The translations under genes were made by a program, and so were the position numbers. From Boothiomyces macroporosus (lineage: Eukaryota > Chytridiomycota > Chytridiomycetes > Rhizophydiales > Terramycetaceae): a stretch of 64,000 nucleotides of DNA. Below, piece after piece: positions 11,206 through 23,574 of this stretch (position 1 is its first letter; every line of letters starts with the position of its first letter). Under the pieces are notes generated by a model. It was not told the DNA's origin and did no database searches. It was given only the letters and a program-made list of their open reading frames with translations. The stretch covers positions 1-64,000 of the forward strand of contig JADGKB010000025.1 in assembly GCA_027604185.1 (NCBI GenBank). Reading direction: 5' to 3'.

Positions 11206-11740
11206 TTCACTAGTAATTTACTCTTTTCCTTTAGTTTTGCGCTATTTAAAGAGTGTGAATTTTACCTTCCTTTTTCTGTCCTTCTGCTCTGGCTCGACCA
11301 ATCAAATTGCGTCTTTGCATTGAGTCAGACTGATCGCTCGTCAAGCCACCGACTATCACCACAGCGCCCCAAGGGACTGACAACAATAGAAGCATGTTTT
11401 AAAAGGTGATTCATCACAAATGATGTTCCGTTAAACCCGCCTCTGTACAAGTTAACTGTATGGAAATAAAATTCAAAATGTCACGTTATACTGTGACTGT
11501 AATCAATTGAGATGAGTAAGAGGATGAATCACCATATGCGATTCAAATGTATTGATTAATCAATGGTGTTCCATATCCCGATTATATGGCGCGATCACTC
11601 CTCTCAGCGTTAACTTGCCCGTAACTGGTACCAGCCCTGAAGGTCTAAATACATTTGAGTCTATCCTCAAGCGGGATCATGGTGGAACACAATGTGCCCA
11701 AAATCAGCATTTCTTGGGGTGGGAAAAAGTTCAACCGTGT
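11206..11740. other. gap between divergent genes
   Basis: Shared upstream region of the cyclin (minus) and the RGS locus (plus). Two short open stretches are present but without motifs. Part of this gap, from about 11552, is open in the frame that later encodes a membrane segment of the RGS locus, so an undetected first exon may lie here. Confidence 0.3.
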
Positions 11741-12781
11741 ATGGTAGACTACCAATATATTTATTCCATTAAACTAGCTGCGCTGGTTATAGGGACTATT
11801 ACTTTGGCATTGTCAACGCCAATATATGTTTACTATAGAAACGAGATCCCAATCCAATATCGAACCTGGACACTGACTTTTTAGCGCTTATCTATGTTAT
11901 TTGGGAATCGTGCTGAATTTTGTCGCGACAATTACTTCTAGAAGCTTTGTTCAAGGCTTTGTAGCGTTCAATTGTTGGATTTTTGTCCAGTGAATATTCT
12001 TGCGTACGTTCATTCCAGTGGTATCAAAACGCAATTTTTAGTTGGAATTGCATTGATTTTGATATACTTGGTGGTTTACATCCTCACTGTAATCCTACAA
12101 ACGGTATTTTGCAATATTTGAACTTTTTGTAATAATTTCTAGCTGTAGCTTCCTTTGCTTTGTACCACCATGGATTTTAGTCGTAGAAATCGCGATACCT
12201 TCTTTTATCAGTAGAAATAACAATCATTCCAATACAATGGACAGAGAATCATCCTCAGATTATAGCCAAAGGAGCTCAGAGTTATCAAAAGCATCAAGTT
12301 TAAAAAGATCGCCAATGTCTTCTCACGCTGCCATATCTCCAGCATCAAACCAACCTCACGCAGAGTTATTAGCTAAGCTTGGAAAAAAGAACTCTATCGA
12401 CAATATCCTTGCTAACGAGCAACTGCTCAAAGAATTTGCAAAGTTTTTGGCGAAAGAATATTGCTTGGAAAATCTTTTATTCATTCAAAGGGTAATGAAA
12501 TACAAGCAGATATTCTTGAAAGATGGAGTCGATAAAGCAACTCAATTATGGCTAAACATTATGAATGAATTCATTCTTCCAAACTCTCCAAATAGCGTAC
12601 TATTTATTAATCCTAGATTAATATCCCTTCGAATGTGCTGAAAATTTTGCTAGAGGATTACAAGTTGAACAAAAACATTGATTTCAAAACTTTTGATGGA
12701 GCGGATGAGCATATCAGAAAGATGATGATGGAAAATAATATTGTCCGCTTTTCTAAATTTCTGGTCGGTAATAAAGTTTAA
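11741..12781 (+). CDS. RGS-domain protein, probably 7TM-RGS; frame unresolved
   Basis: The 3' half is clear: 12237-12781 with a 20-nt intron (12597-12616) encodes an RGS domain (NSIDNILANEQLLKEFAKFL, then ENLLFIQRVM and NNIVRFSKFLV), a GTPase activator for G-alpha. Its frame stays open upstream to about 12149 and encodes a hydrophobic segment (VPPWILVVEIAIPSF). Further upstream, 11741-12120 encodes membrane-like segments (IKLAALVIGTITLAL; YLCYLGIVLNFVA; VGIALILIYLVVYILTVIL), but they fall in two or three different frames. Fungal GprK-type proteins join seven helices to an RGS domain, so this is the likely architecture. The shifts could be non-canonical introns, sequencing errors in T5 runs (near 11880 and 11985), or real decay. 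The start is tentative. Confidence 0.5.
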
Positions 12782-13119
12782 AGTGAATATTAGTTTATGG
12801 ATAATCTATTAGCTATGCATGAGGGCCTCAAAAAACGCGCTGACTCTTGCTTGAAATGAGTTGACTTTGATTATTCAACCGCTATGCACCTGTTGTAATA
12901 GTCAATCAATTGGGTGATTTCCGTTGCCCAAACCTGTGGTTGATGTGAGGCTCCAACCAATTTTTTAACATTGTAAATAATTGACAATAAAATGCTAGGG
13001 CCTCAAAAGACAACCTTGGTACAAAATCCCAATTTATCATTTGGCTGATCTGCACATTCGACATATGATGATGGTCAACAATATTGCAAGATTCAGCAAG
13101 ATGCTGGCAAGCGGTATAT
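12782..13119. other. intergenic gap between convergent genes
   Basis: This is the 3' side of both neighbours. I see no reading frame, RNA gene or motif here apart from AT-rich stretches; the triplicated repeat starts at its right end. Confidence 0.4.
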
Positions 13120-13120
13120 A

Positions 13121-13250
13121 AATTCTGGCAAGTAATAGATTCGATTGTTTATTAGAAAATAAATTCTGGCAAGTAATAGATTCGATTGTTTATTAGAAAA
13201 TAAATTCTGGGATGTAATAGATTCGATTGTTTATTAGAAAATTAAATTCT
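13121..13250. repeat. three tandem 41-bp copies at the neurofibromin 3' end
   Basis: The 41-bp unit begins AATTCTGGCAAGTAATAGAT and recurs at 13121, 13162 and 13203 with few differences; a fourth truncated copy merges with the stop codon region of the neurofibromin gene. Each unit read on the minus strand contains AATAAA, so the poly(A) signal of the gene has been copied together with the unit. Confidence 0.9.
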
Positions 13251-16200
13251 ATCTTCAATAGCTTTAAAGGTGGTCGCAAGCGCCTTTGCTTTACCATCCA
13301 TAACATCGGGCTTGTAGCTTTGCTGGAACGTGGATTCCAAAAGAAGGCCTGCAAATCCAAGAGGCTCCAAAACGGCATGAACTGAGACTGCAGTGTTTGA
13401 TCCTTGTACACTATGCATTATTTTAGTGATGTTGTCCAACATAAGCGATGCATTTTTAAAGTTGGATGCTAACCCAGTGGATAAATTGGCAAAGGCTGGA
13501 TATCTAAAATTAACATAAAATTACATTTTCGCCAATACTTGAGGTTGCTTCTCTGCCATTCTTAAAAACACTCTTAATAATCTAATGCATTCCTGATCTA
13601 CTTTACAATTTTCAAGTAGCGACAATAATATACAGGCAACAATTTGTAAATTTTGTTTGGATTGGGACGCATAAATTTCAAAGATTTGGTCTGCCAAAAT
13701 CAACTGAGCAGTTTCGCTAAAAACTCCTGAAGAATCCACCAAATTTGAGTAGGATAATCCACTTAAATCGAATAAATATGTGACTGAATCGGCTGAAGGA
13801 AGTAACGTAAGAACGTATGTAATAATTTCCTTCACTTCCTTTCCTTGATCAGTCCATTCTTGGGCAGTAGCTTTGAATTCCTTGCAATAGAACCTCAGAT
13901 AGCCAGCAACTACTGCATGGGTAATCCTGGCAGTATTTTGGTTGTTAAACCCTTTTAGTAATGCAGAGATCAAGTACAACGAAAAGGTTTCAAAGGAGGT
14001 AATCTTCAAGTGATTTCCGATCTGCCATCCAGATTGACCCAGTTCGTTCTTGTAAGTCGTAACGCATTTGATGAAATTACGCCCTGTAACTGAACTGTCG
14101 TCTATAATTTTAAGGAGTTTCTGTAACAGGAATATCGCCCCTCTAAACAATGTTGGATGTCCAAATTGTGCAATTCCAAGAGACAACAAAAATATTGGAG
14201 CATAGATAGATTCCTCTGCAGGAGCATTTTCAATAACGGACCTAAGACATACAAGTATTGAATATATAATTTGTACAGTGTCCTCGCTGTATTTTGAAAA
14301 CGCTAGTGTAAGATAAGATACTGCTTTCTTGAAAAACTCTTTGTCGAAATCAGAGCGGTATGCACATGCAATCGAGAAAAATCCTCTATCCACAGATGAA
14401 TAGGACAAGTCTTCGAATACTGAGGCAAAGTTGCTAATCCACCTACTGCGGGTGAACGAACTAGTTTCTAATATTATGTATCTGCTACCTGAAATGGATG
14501 AGCTAATTTCGGCCAAATCCCAAAGAACATCTGCAAAGAATTCTAATTCAATTGGGGTCACTGTATAAGCGGAGCCTTTAACGTCAGCATCCCAACTATC
14601 CAGAACATGATTATTTGAATCAACAGATTTATCGCCTGCTTCACCAGTTGTGAGGCCAAACAGCATGGAATAGCATGGATCAGAAACTTTACTGGTCATA
14701 ATCGCCAAGCTTTTGCTTTCAATTTCTCCAAGGTTTTCCTGCAAAGAAAGAGTGTGAATAACATTCATCAAAATTGCATTAACAGTTCTTCGTGCTAACG
14801 GGGAACCAGCCCCTAAAGAAAGCATCATAATGCAGCAAATGTCTGGCAGGGTGGTAGAAATGTGAACCTTGTCGTCAAAGCAAAGCAAAGCGATAAACCT
14901 ACTCATAATTTGAATCTTTTCCCACGATTGGTGATTCTCCAAAACCTTTTCCGCTTTTAAAGCCGATTTGATCGAATCAAGGCATTCTGCAACCAAGACT
15001 TCTCCGACATAGGATTGAGAAGCTGCCATCGATATGTAGCAGTTTGACAGTAATTCATTCTTTGGAGATGAAATAGGGAATTGCACCGCTCTTTCAACCA
15101 GTAACTTCAAAATTGTACGTTGTATCTTTTTCTGGTTTCCAAGCACTAGCCAAATCTGGGTCTGAATCATAAAGTAATTTTCCTAAGGTTAGAAACATTT
15201 ACGTCTTTTTCATCCAGGGTAGTCCCAATAATGAGATTCAGGATTTGTTCTAATCTTTCCGTTTTGTTCTCTGCGTCCATATGTTCTAAATTATCTAGCC
15301 ATGGTGAGATGTAGTGTAATACACAATGCTTGAGCTTAGCCTCATATTTGGAGAAACTATTCAAACTTTCTGACAAGAATTCAAAAGTCAAGTGCTTTTC
15401 ACTCTTTGCAAGCTCCCTACTGATCTTGATAATGAAATCATGGCTATAAGATGGAATCGCATTGCCTATTATTAAATTAATGATACCATTCATTGTCTTC
15501 AAATACTGTGATGCCTTTGACTTTTCTTCTGCAGTTGCAACAATAGCGCAAAGTAAGTTGTAGCTGGTCGCTCTTAGTGAGCCATTTGACGAGTTTAAAT
15601 TGGTAAATGCAATATTGAGCAAAGTACCTGGCAAGTCACGAGGGCTAAGAACTCTGTCGTCAGCAGTCATTGTGAACTTGGCCAGTCTGGCGTTCGAAAC
15701 AGCAGATTGAAGGGATTGCAAAATTGAGTCCCTTTGTGTAGAATTAAAGTATAGATTGGTGCGTACACCAACCTTTGCTTCCACATGCATAAAGAAATCA
15801 TATTGTTTTTTATCATCTTGTTCATTTGTTCTGTAGAAATTGAGACTTTCTTGCCCAAAAGTCTCTGCCTTCGAAAGGCCGTCATCCTGGCCAACATCTT
15901 GAACCTGTGATATTTTGTAAAAATCAGCAGTTGCACCTTGGAAACCCAAAAAATCTACTTTCTTTAACCCAATAATCTGCACTACATCAGGAGAAAACGA
16001 GAATGAAACTGGGGTGTCCTTTCTTCTTGCTATATACTGATTTACTGCAGTGTATGTTTGACGACTCTGTTTGAAGATTTCCATGGTAGTTGGATGAAGG
16101 GTTAGTTTTTCTGGTGCAATATATTCGTTCAACTCTTGCAGAGAAGTGACAAATGCGACTCTTTTGGCGAATTTGTTGTTCAATATTCTGGAATACTTTT

Positions 16201-19200
16201 TTAAATTCAGTCGGAAGTATGTGTTTGCGTTAACAAAGATCAAAGTATGAAGCATAGATTTCGAGTCAGATGGTAGAATTTTGTGCAAGATAGACAAGAT
16301 TTCCTGTGGCCATTCATTATCTGAAGAATACATTGTCAAATCTACAACTACATCCAGAGGAGCATTCAAATACGCTTTTAATTCGGCTAAAATGCAATAC
16401 AATAACGCATTCAAATCCATATTCACTGGAATTACCAAACTAGAATTGTAATAGAATACTGGACGGTTTTCCTGCGGTTAAATAGCTACTTACTAGACTG
16501 GTGTTTGAGATATAGAAAAGTTTTGACTGCCTCACCTTTTCCAATAACGCAACATAATTGGCGTTGGTGCTATTCACTTGCAAGAACGCGGCAAGGGCAG
16601 AAGAACCACTATCACCGCTTCCTTTTTCTGCAATTGGCTTGACAACTTTGGCTTGTACTGGCTTTGTAGCAGATTCCAAAACCGGGACTGGGCCCAAATC
16701 ACCCAATATCATGGATACTGTTTCAACTGCAGATTTCCATGAGAAATGGTCATTGTGCTGTTGAATTTCTTCCGGAATGCCAGGATCGACTACGAGCGGT
16801 CTTGCTACATTTGTGCCAGACGCCTCAATTTTGCTAATGTACTGTGCAAGATAACCATGGAGTTTAATTTCCCGTATTGTGTATTCTTCCTTTGATAGTG
16901 GTACAACAGTGTCTTCATTGACTTCATCAGGATTTACTTTGGCCAAATCCATAAAGAAGTTGTCGACTCTTTCTCTATTTTCTTCCAAGAACGAATTAAA
17001 TGGAATCATATACGTTTCCTTGTTTCCAAATAGGACATTGTTTGCCAGATTCTGAATAATTTTGGATGCAAGGACTAATCCTCTTCTTAATTCCTTGTTT
17101 GTCACAGGTCCGGGTGTTACACCATAAAGCTCTGGCGCGACCATTGCGGGGCAGCAAATTCTCAAGAATATTAAACCGCCAATTGCCAATTTTTCGCTCC
17201 CTGGGAACTTTTCACCAACAAAATTGTAGATGTATGAGCAAATAAGCTTGAAGCTTTTTGGTAATAAATTGCTGTTGTTTATCACGCCATTTAGGAACAG
17301 CTCGGTCAAATTGCGCAAGTTTGTGGTATTTGTTTGCAAATTTTCATCTGGAGCAAGTTTTGTAGAATCAATTTCATATGATATTTTGGTGGTGTTTTGA
17401 AGAAGAGTAGTAAAAGCATGTCCAATCGATGCGTCCATGAATTGCTTGGCCTGCGCCTTCGAGTACAAACTGAGAATCTTGGAAGCAACGCTATTACGTC
17501 TGAAAATACAAGCTGCATCCTCTAACTATTAGCGCAAATTACCGGTATTAAATATCTCGGATCTGGCAAAGTGTGCAATGAGAGATATTGTTTTTCTTTC
17601 TTGTTCGAAAATGTCTAGCAGCACTCCAACCATATCTTCAGTTTCATTGAAGTTGCAAGCTTCTGCCAACGACTGAAGGACATAATATGGCTCTTGGAGT
17701 ATATACTCCATCAAGCCAGCGTATTTCCCTTTATTGCTGGATTCGGCCTGATCTCCTTGGTTTATTGCCGTAGTTGATCCAAACTTCAAGATATTGGTAA
17801 GCACTTGTACAAATATTCTACGAAGCATTGGATCTTGATCATATGCAATTGAAAGAGTATGCTTGATTCCAATATCCATATTCGCGGAGATTAAAGTAGA
17901 CAAAGCAAGAATGGTTTCGTTCTTGAGGAATTCCAGATGCTTATTTGCTGATCGAATCTTTGAATAGTCGGCTGTTCCAATCTGATCGTTGCTTGCAGTA
18001 ACCTCGCCCACCTTGTAGGAATCCAAAGCTTTCAAAAAGAATCTAAAGTATTTAACAAACAGCTTTGCTTTGGCAGCCTTATCAGTATTGATTTGCATAT
18101 TTTCCGATATTGGTTGGATGTAAAGATTTTCCAATAGCCCTTTCATAGCTTTCAACGTTGCTTGGTCAAGATCCATTATTTTTTTGGCATCCAATTGTAC
18201 ATGCTGGCCGTCTTTCTAACAATTAGTTTGAGATTACCAAATTAAACACGCTGTTCCACTCCATTAGGATTCCAAGGATGCGGTTTCGCCAAATGTTTTC
18301 CTGGCTGATACCAACAAGCTCTCTTTTTTGAATTAACAGGATAATCAAATTGGAGATTCGAAGTTTAATTTTATCCCTATAGTCTTCATTTACCACATTA
18401 TTCGCAAAAAGGGTCAAATTGAGACAAATTAATCCCAGATCCATTGAGTATCTGCCTAGCGCTTGAGTATTATACGACATTTCCGTTTCGCCTCCTTCGA
18501 AAAGCGACTCTGCTCTATTCAGCAAGAAAGTGGTGAGGGTTAAAACCGAATCGACAAAAATCATGTTCTTGTCATTGCCAACAGCAGCGTTATTATTGTC
18601 AATAATCTTGTTTGACTGAGTTTCCAAGAATTGGAACAAATAAGAGCAAATTGGACCGCTCATTTCGTATCCCAAAAGTTCTTTTACTGATTCACGCATC
18701 ATTACGTTTTCATTCAGCGTCAAATCAAACAATTCTCGATTGAATTTTTCTACAACCTGTTGGGCATGTGTAAGGGACACTTTTAGCTGCTCGTTAACAG
18801 AGTTCATCCAGCTAGACTTTTCGTCTATTGAAGTTGTATCTGATTCAGTTTCTAAAATAGATGGGCTAGAGAGATGGTGGTGTGGTCTTTGGGAAGCAGT
18901 TGTCTGGTGCGACATTGCTGAAACGATAGAAGACCGAGGAACAGCTACAGATAAGCACATGTTGGAAAGTGCAAACAAGAAACCAGTGTAGCTGTTCCAT
19001 TCTTGATGAACTTCTTTTTTAGTATCTGGAAGTTTTTGAACCCCAAGCTTGTTCTTTTTTGATTTGGATTCTTCGTCAGCTACGCTATCGGCAACTGAAC
19101 TGAGAGACGAAGTTGGCGAAAAGGTTGCGTTTGGATTTGCTCCAATCATTTGGCTATACAGAGATTTCCATCGTCGGTAAACTTCTTCCCAGGCACCCAT

Positions 19201-21630
19201 AATTCCAGGGGTTGGCTTGGAACATAACCTTAGAGCGGCCCTGATGGATTTGTGGTAAACTTTTGGAGAGAGAGACGACGGCCATGGTGCATTATAGTGT
19301 ATTTTTTGAATTTCAGCGTAAGCAGTAATGTTTTCCAATAAGGGAGGCTTGGAGACTTCTTCGTTGTAATCAAATAATGATCCACTTCTAGAGCCCGTCA
19401 ACTTGCTTTTCAGCTCTGGATCTAACGTGGTGTTTTCGTCAACTATCAAGCTAATGTTATGAGTTGCAACCCTGGCAACTTCCAGGTCAATGCAGTTCAA
19501 TAGTAGGAGGAAGGTGACTTCGACTGACACATTGGAAGCAAATCTTTCTGGTATTTGACCAGCAGTCTGAGCAAGCTTCAATCTCTTCTTCAAGTACATG
19601 ATTCGGTAATGCATCAAGTGGGAGCACACCATTCCAAGCTCTTTGATAGTTTGAATACCCTTTGGAGGACAATCTGGCACCAAAATTTGAAGTATTTTTC
19701 TAGTAATTAGAAGCATAGTCATTGAAGAAATTTTCCAAAAGTATGAAAGTGTAGCTTCAGATTCATTTTGCTCGGGGTGTTCTGGCAATTCGAACGACTT
19801 TACGCAGCCATTCCAGAGTGGTACAATTAGCGGGTCAAAAAGCCTGCAGATTGTTTTCATTGCAAATTCTTTGATTGCTTCACCAGAATCAGTGACAAGA
19901 CAAACAATTTCGCGAAGAAGCACTTTTAACTCATCATGATCAATGATTGCATTTTTTTCCTTGGCAAAGGCAAAGATTGGATACATGGAGTAAATTTCGA
20001 GAATATTTGCAATAATGTTGTTTCTATCTGCTTCTTCATTTGAGCCCTTTTTATCTTTCTTGTCTTTTCCTTCATTCAAAGTATTGAATGAACCAAAAGA
20101 CTTTTTCATTTCTTTTTTGGCTGGTGTCTCCCTTTTTATGGCTTGCTAATGTTAATAAAAAGTACCAAGAGTGTCTGTCGAAGGAACACAGCAATGGAAT
20201 AATCCACTGGAGGTTTGGTAAGTGAGAACCCGTAATTCTTTTGAATAATATGCTTAACCCCAACGATCAATACTGATTTGTAGAATAAGGGGCAAGTTGG
20301 GTTAAACAAGCTGCTGAAGAGTATCTTTAAGCTCTGTTCGAATTCAATGTAGCTTGACCAGTTAGTCATACCAAGAGTCGCTACACAGTTTTGCAAAAGC
20401 ACTTCATCGACATAGCTTGTGTCATCTTTAGCTTTGACTTCCTTTGTAATATCAAATAGCTTATCTCTCAAGTCTGATTCAAAACCTTTCATCATGCCTC
20501 TGAAAATGTAGCCGTCCGATTCAGACAACACAGAAGCTGCATGGCAGATTTCAGAATAGCAGTAAGCGGCCATATCCCAGCTTTTACTTTTGAATGCTTT
20601 CTTGAGCGCATCCAAAAATGGCGGGACTAGTGATTTTTTCTTGGTAGCAGAGGTAACCGAGCCCGTTTGGAAGTATTCGTTGCAATCTTTACAGGAAATT
20701 AGATAAAGCATCATCATTGTTGGATAAAATATATCCTTTTTATGGGACGAATCACTTTGTTCGTGCAAGATATCGAATAGTGGTTCAAGTTTATCTTGTC
20801 AGAAAAATATTACCAGAAAGGTTCTGTTTCTTTTGTACCAATCTACTAAAATCTTCCGGATAATCATCAATCCAGATTCCAATAATGTTTTTAATCACAA
20901 CGCTGATTACAAATCTGTCATTGTGGTGTACAGACGCAATTACTTTGGGAATATCTACGTATTAGGACAAAAAACCTTCAATAACACTAATTAATCTAGT
21001 TCTGTTCAAATTGCAATATTCCAATCCTCTTATAAATCCGAGATCTGTTGGAGAAGAGCTTCCACCAGCGATAACTTCTGCAATGGCATCCACAAGATAA
21101 TTTCCACTCTTTTCCAAGTTTATTCTTAATTGATTGAGGATAACCGGCCAATTAGCGGAACTAATGAAAAACAACAATTGTGAAGCTGCTTTTCTTGATT
21201 CTTGTAATATTTCTCCAGGGGAATCTGAAATCTTCAAGACATCCTGAATAACATTGTATGTTGTTTGGTTACTGAAAACTGTCATGAAGAAATTCCTTGG
21301 TTTTTTGTTTGATTTAATATATCCTTTAGGCCATATATAAGGGAAAGCTTCCCAGTTTACATCTGCAGAGAACATGCTCAAGAAAGGCGTAATGGCTTTC
21401 AACAATTTCGCCATTTGCGCTTCATTCTTTGGCAAAGGGTCTGGAAGAGTCGTGAGAGGATATAGGCTGTGTTCTGGCCATTTTATTGCTTCCTTCTCAG
21501 ATCCACTAGAGTACGCGATATACGGAGAAAACAACGGCTCTCCGACAGGTTTGTAGTTCTGCTGCGGTGTATTAGCAGATATCCAGTCCCTCCAGTGATA
21601 TGCGCTGCAATAGGACAATATCCTTAACAC
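13242..21630 (-). CDS. NF1: neurofibromin/IRA RasGAP with Sec14-PH module
   Basis: Giant Ras GTPase-activating protein of about 2,740 residues; the exon sum is an exact multiple of three after removing eight introns (21, 19, 20, 22, 21, 25, 20, 21 nt). The N-terminal half is helical HEAT-like sequence. The RasGAP catalytic domain starts with the arginine-finger block FRRNSVASKIL (about 17,490) and includes LIFLRICCPAMVAPELYG. It is followed by the Sec14-like lipid-binding domain (LNALLYCILAELKAYL, VVVDLTMY) and a PH-like part (VVQIIGLKKVDFLGFQG), exactly the neurofibromin order. The long C-terminal repeat region follows. The Sec14-PH module is what separates NF1/Ira from other RasGAPs. The first exon is uncertain: the frame is open to 21630 but an in-frame ATG is lacking, so a small upstream exon is probably missed. 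Confidence 0.9.
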
Positions 21631-22212
21631 TAAACATAGTGATATTGATTTTTTCTGATGATCTGCAGCTTCCTTTTATTAGTACGTATTACAAGTGTGA
21701 CGCAGAGCAGTCCTACTAATCCGGTGAGTACATCTTCGTAATTCGCTTTCGATTGTTCGAAAAGTTCAAAAATAGTTTCTATCAATACTATATCCTTGCT
21801 GAGAAACGTCGAACTACCCGAGGTTATCGGGAGCTGCGTTATTTTGTAGTTACCTTTTCGCAGAGTCTATTTATTAACAGACTCACTGCTTTGTTTGACA
21901 TTTGGGATTTAAAGTTAACTCTTAACTGTGGCGTTTTTTATCGCTCCATTGTTGCTATTGTAATAGGGCAGTATTTTCAAAATACTCGTTGCCCTTTGAA
22001 TTTAACCCTTGGCTGAACAGGGATATTTAATCCCTGCCGCCTTGGGAGAATGCACGCTTATTCAGTGAGCATCTTGCCCAACCACGCGTGAACACACCAA
22101 CATTGGATATGTCAGGAGTAAAACAATGGAATACTCGTACAAGATTCAAAGCGCATCATCGGACAACAGATACCGCAACGACAAGAAATTAAAAAATAAA
22201 TTGCAACTTTCT
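21631..22212. other. intergenic gap
   Basis: Upstream region of the neurofibromin gene and 3' region of the Arg/Asp repeat gene. It probably hides the first neurofibromin exon (ATG TTT AGT at 21638-21646 is one candidate). Otherwise nothing recognisable. Confidence 0.35.
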
Positions 22213-22680
22213 TTATGCTTCAGTTTTTAAAACTTTTGCTGGTCGATCAGATTCACCATCATGGCTTCTTTTTTCAGATTCAAGTTTCCAGCCAAGGGTA
22301 TGGTCATAGACCTTGTTCCAACCTTCATCTACATTACTATCTCCTCTTCCGCGGTCATCATTACGACGATCTTCGAATCTGCCTCTGTCATTTCTACGGT
22401 CATCAGGTCTGTTGTTTCGATTATTTCTACGATCGTCTCTTTTATCATCTCTCCTATCGTCTCTTCTGTCGTCTCTCCTATCGTCTCTTCTGTCGTCTCT
22501 TCTGTCATTTCTCCTATCATCTCTCCTATCATTTCTTCTGTCGTCTCTTCTGTCATTTCTTCTGTCATCAAACTTATCGTCCCTTCGATCTCCATAACCT
22601 CTGTCATCTCTTCTATCGTCCCTTCGATCATCGCGTCTGTCACGGGTATCTCTGTCTTGTCTAAAACCTCGTTCACTCAT
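22213..22680 (-). CDS. Arg/Asp (RD) repeat low-complexity protein
   Basis: Intronless, 155 residues. Residues 6-115 are almost purely repeats of RRDD and RRND, with highly regular codons (CGT/AGA, GAC/GAT), giving alternating positive and negative charge. The C terminus is different and probably the functional anchor: DEGWNKVYDHTLGWKLESEK. RD-type mixed-charge tracts are found in RNA-binding and splicing-condensate proteins (NELF-E, U1-70K), so an RNA-related nuclear role is possible, but no RRM or other fold is present. I do not recognise an ortholog. The repetitive DNA makes long antisense open frames that are shadows. Confidence 0.7.
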   Translation of the reverse strand: MSERGFRQDRDTRDRRDDRRDDRRDDRGYGDRRDDKFDDRRNDRRDDRRNDRRDDRRNDRRDDRRDDRRDDRRDDRRDDKRDDRRNNRNNRPDDRRNDRGRFEDRRNDDRGRGDSNVDEGWNKVYDHTLGWKLESEKRSHDGESDRPAKVLKTEA

Positions 22681-22900
22681 TGAGATTCAAGTTATCAAAT
22701 TTTTTTGAGTGTTGAATATCCTATAAGCGTGAATTTTAAATACCAGTAAGAATATAGAGAGAATAATTACACTTTTAATAGGCACGTTAAAAATATTCAC
22801 GAGTATAATGGTCGCTCAGCATTGAGGGAGGGAATAACCACCTTGTATTTAACCACTCCAATCATATTATTGCCATCCCTGGTCTTTTACATTTCTTTCA

Positions 22901-23034
22901 CATCCGTATAGCTCATCCAATATCCAACATTTGTAAGTCCGTGTAAATCATCCAATATTCAACATTAAGTCAGTATAAATCATCGAATATCCAACATTTG
23001 TAAGTCCATGTAAATCATCGGATATCCATGTTTG
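22901..23034. repeat. four degenerate ~34-bp direct repeats upstream of VPS29
   Basis: The unit is close to GTAAGTCCGTGTAAATCATC followed by CAATATCCAACATTT. Copies begin near 22901, 22933, 22967 and 23000 and differ by several substitutions, so they are older than the repeat at 42.0 kb. They lie 60-190 nt upstream of the VPS29 start. Confidence 0.8.
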
Positions 23035-23091
23035 CATAATCCAACAATTTCTAAAAATCAATTTCCAACTTTTTCAAAATCACAATCTGAA

Positions 23092-23574
23092 ATGTTGGTT
23101 CTGATTATTGGCGACTTTTGGATTCCAGAAAGAGAGATAGACCTGCCAACAAAATTTAAAAAGCTTCTAGTTCCGGGAAAGATTTCGTCCATACTAGTAA
23201 CAGGAAACACCGACCCGAAAACCATAGAATACCTTTCAACTATCTGCCCAACTATAATAACAAAGTCAACTGTTGAATATGAAGGGTTCAAGATTGGTTT
23301 GATGAGCGGTTGGGACAAAGAGGTTTATGGAAGAGCAAGTAATGTAGATATTGTTGTTAGTGGGGGAAGTCATGTGTTTGAAGCGTATGAAAAGCACGGA
23401 AGGTTTTATGTGGACCCTGGAAGTGCTACTGGAGCATTCACGCTTGATCAAGATGAGGTTATTCCATCTTTTGTGTTGATGGATGTGCGCCCGAATGCGT
23501 TTTCATTGTACATCTACAAGCTTATTACTGGCCAAGTAAAAGTGGAGAAAATGGACTATTCAAAGCCGCTATAA
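23092..23574 (+). CDS. VPS29: retromer subunit VPS29
   Basis: Phosphoesterase-fold scaffold of the retromer, which retrieves cargo from endosomes. Intronless, 160 residues against about 182 in human. Clear blocks: MLVLIIGDF at the N terminus, LPTKFKKLLVPGKI, TGN, FEAYEKHGRFYVDPGSATGA and IPSFVLMDVR. Metal-site residues known from human VPS29 are largely lost: the GDLH motif is GDFW, the first HGH is SGW, and GHTH is GGSH; only the early Asp, the Asn of TGN and one His remain. The segment between the TGN and GLMSGW blocks is shortened. VPS29 is thought to work as a scaffold, so this fits a fully non-catalytic copy. Start at 23092 matches the conserved N terminus. Confidence 0.92.
   Translation: MLVLIIGDFWIPEREIDLPTKFKKLLVPGKISSILVTGNTDPKTIEYLSTICPTIITKSTVEYEGFKIGLMSGWDKEVYGRASNVDIVVSGGSHVFEAYEKHGRFYVDPGSATGAFTLDQDEVIPSFVLMDVRPNAFSLYIYKLITGQVKVEKMDYSKPL

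Noticed and set aside
13121..13250. CRISPR-like or transposon end repeat
   Set aside because: Simple head-to-tail 41-bp copies without unique spacers, inverted ends or a target-site duplication.
22215..22683. several plus-strand frames rich in Ser/Ile/Leu over the RD repeat
   Set aside because: Shadows of the repetitive RRDD codons; the minus-strand frame has a unique folded-looking C terminus.
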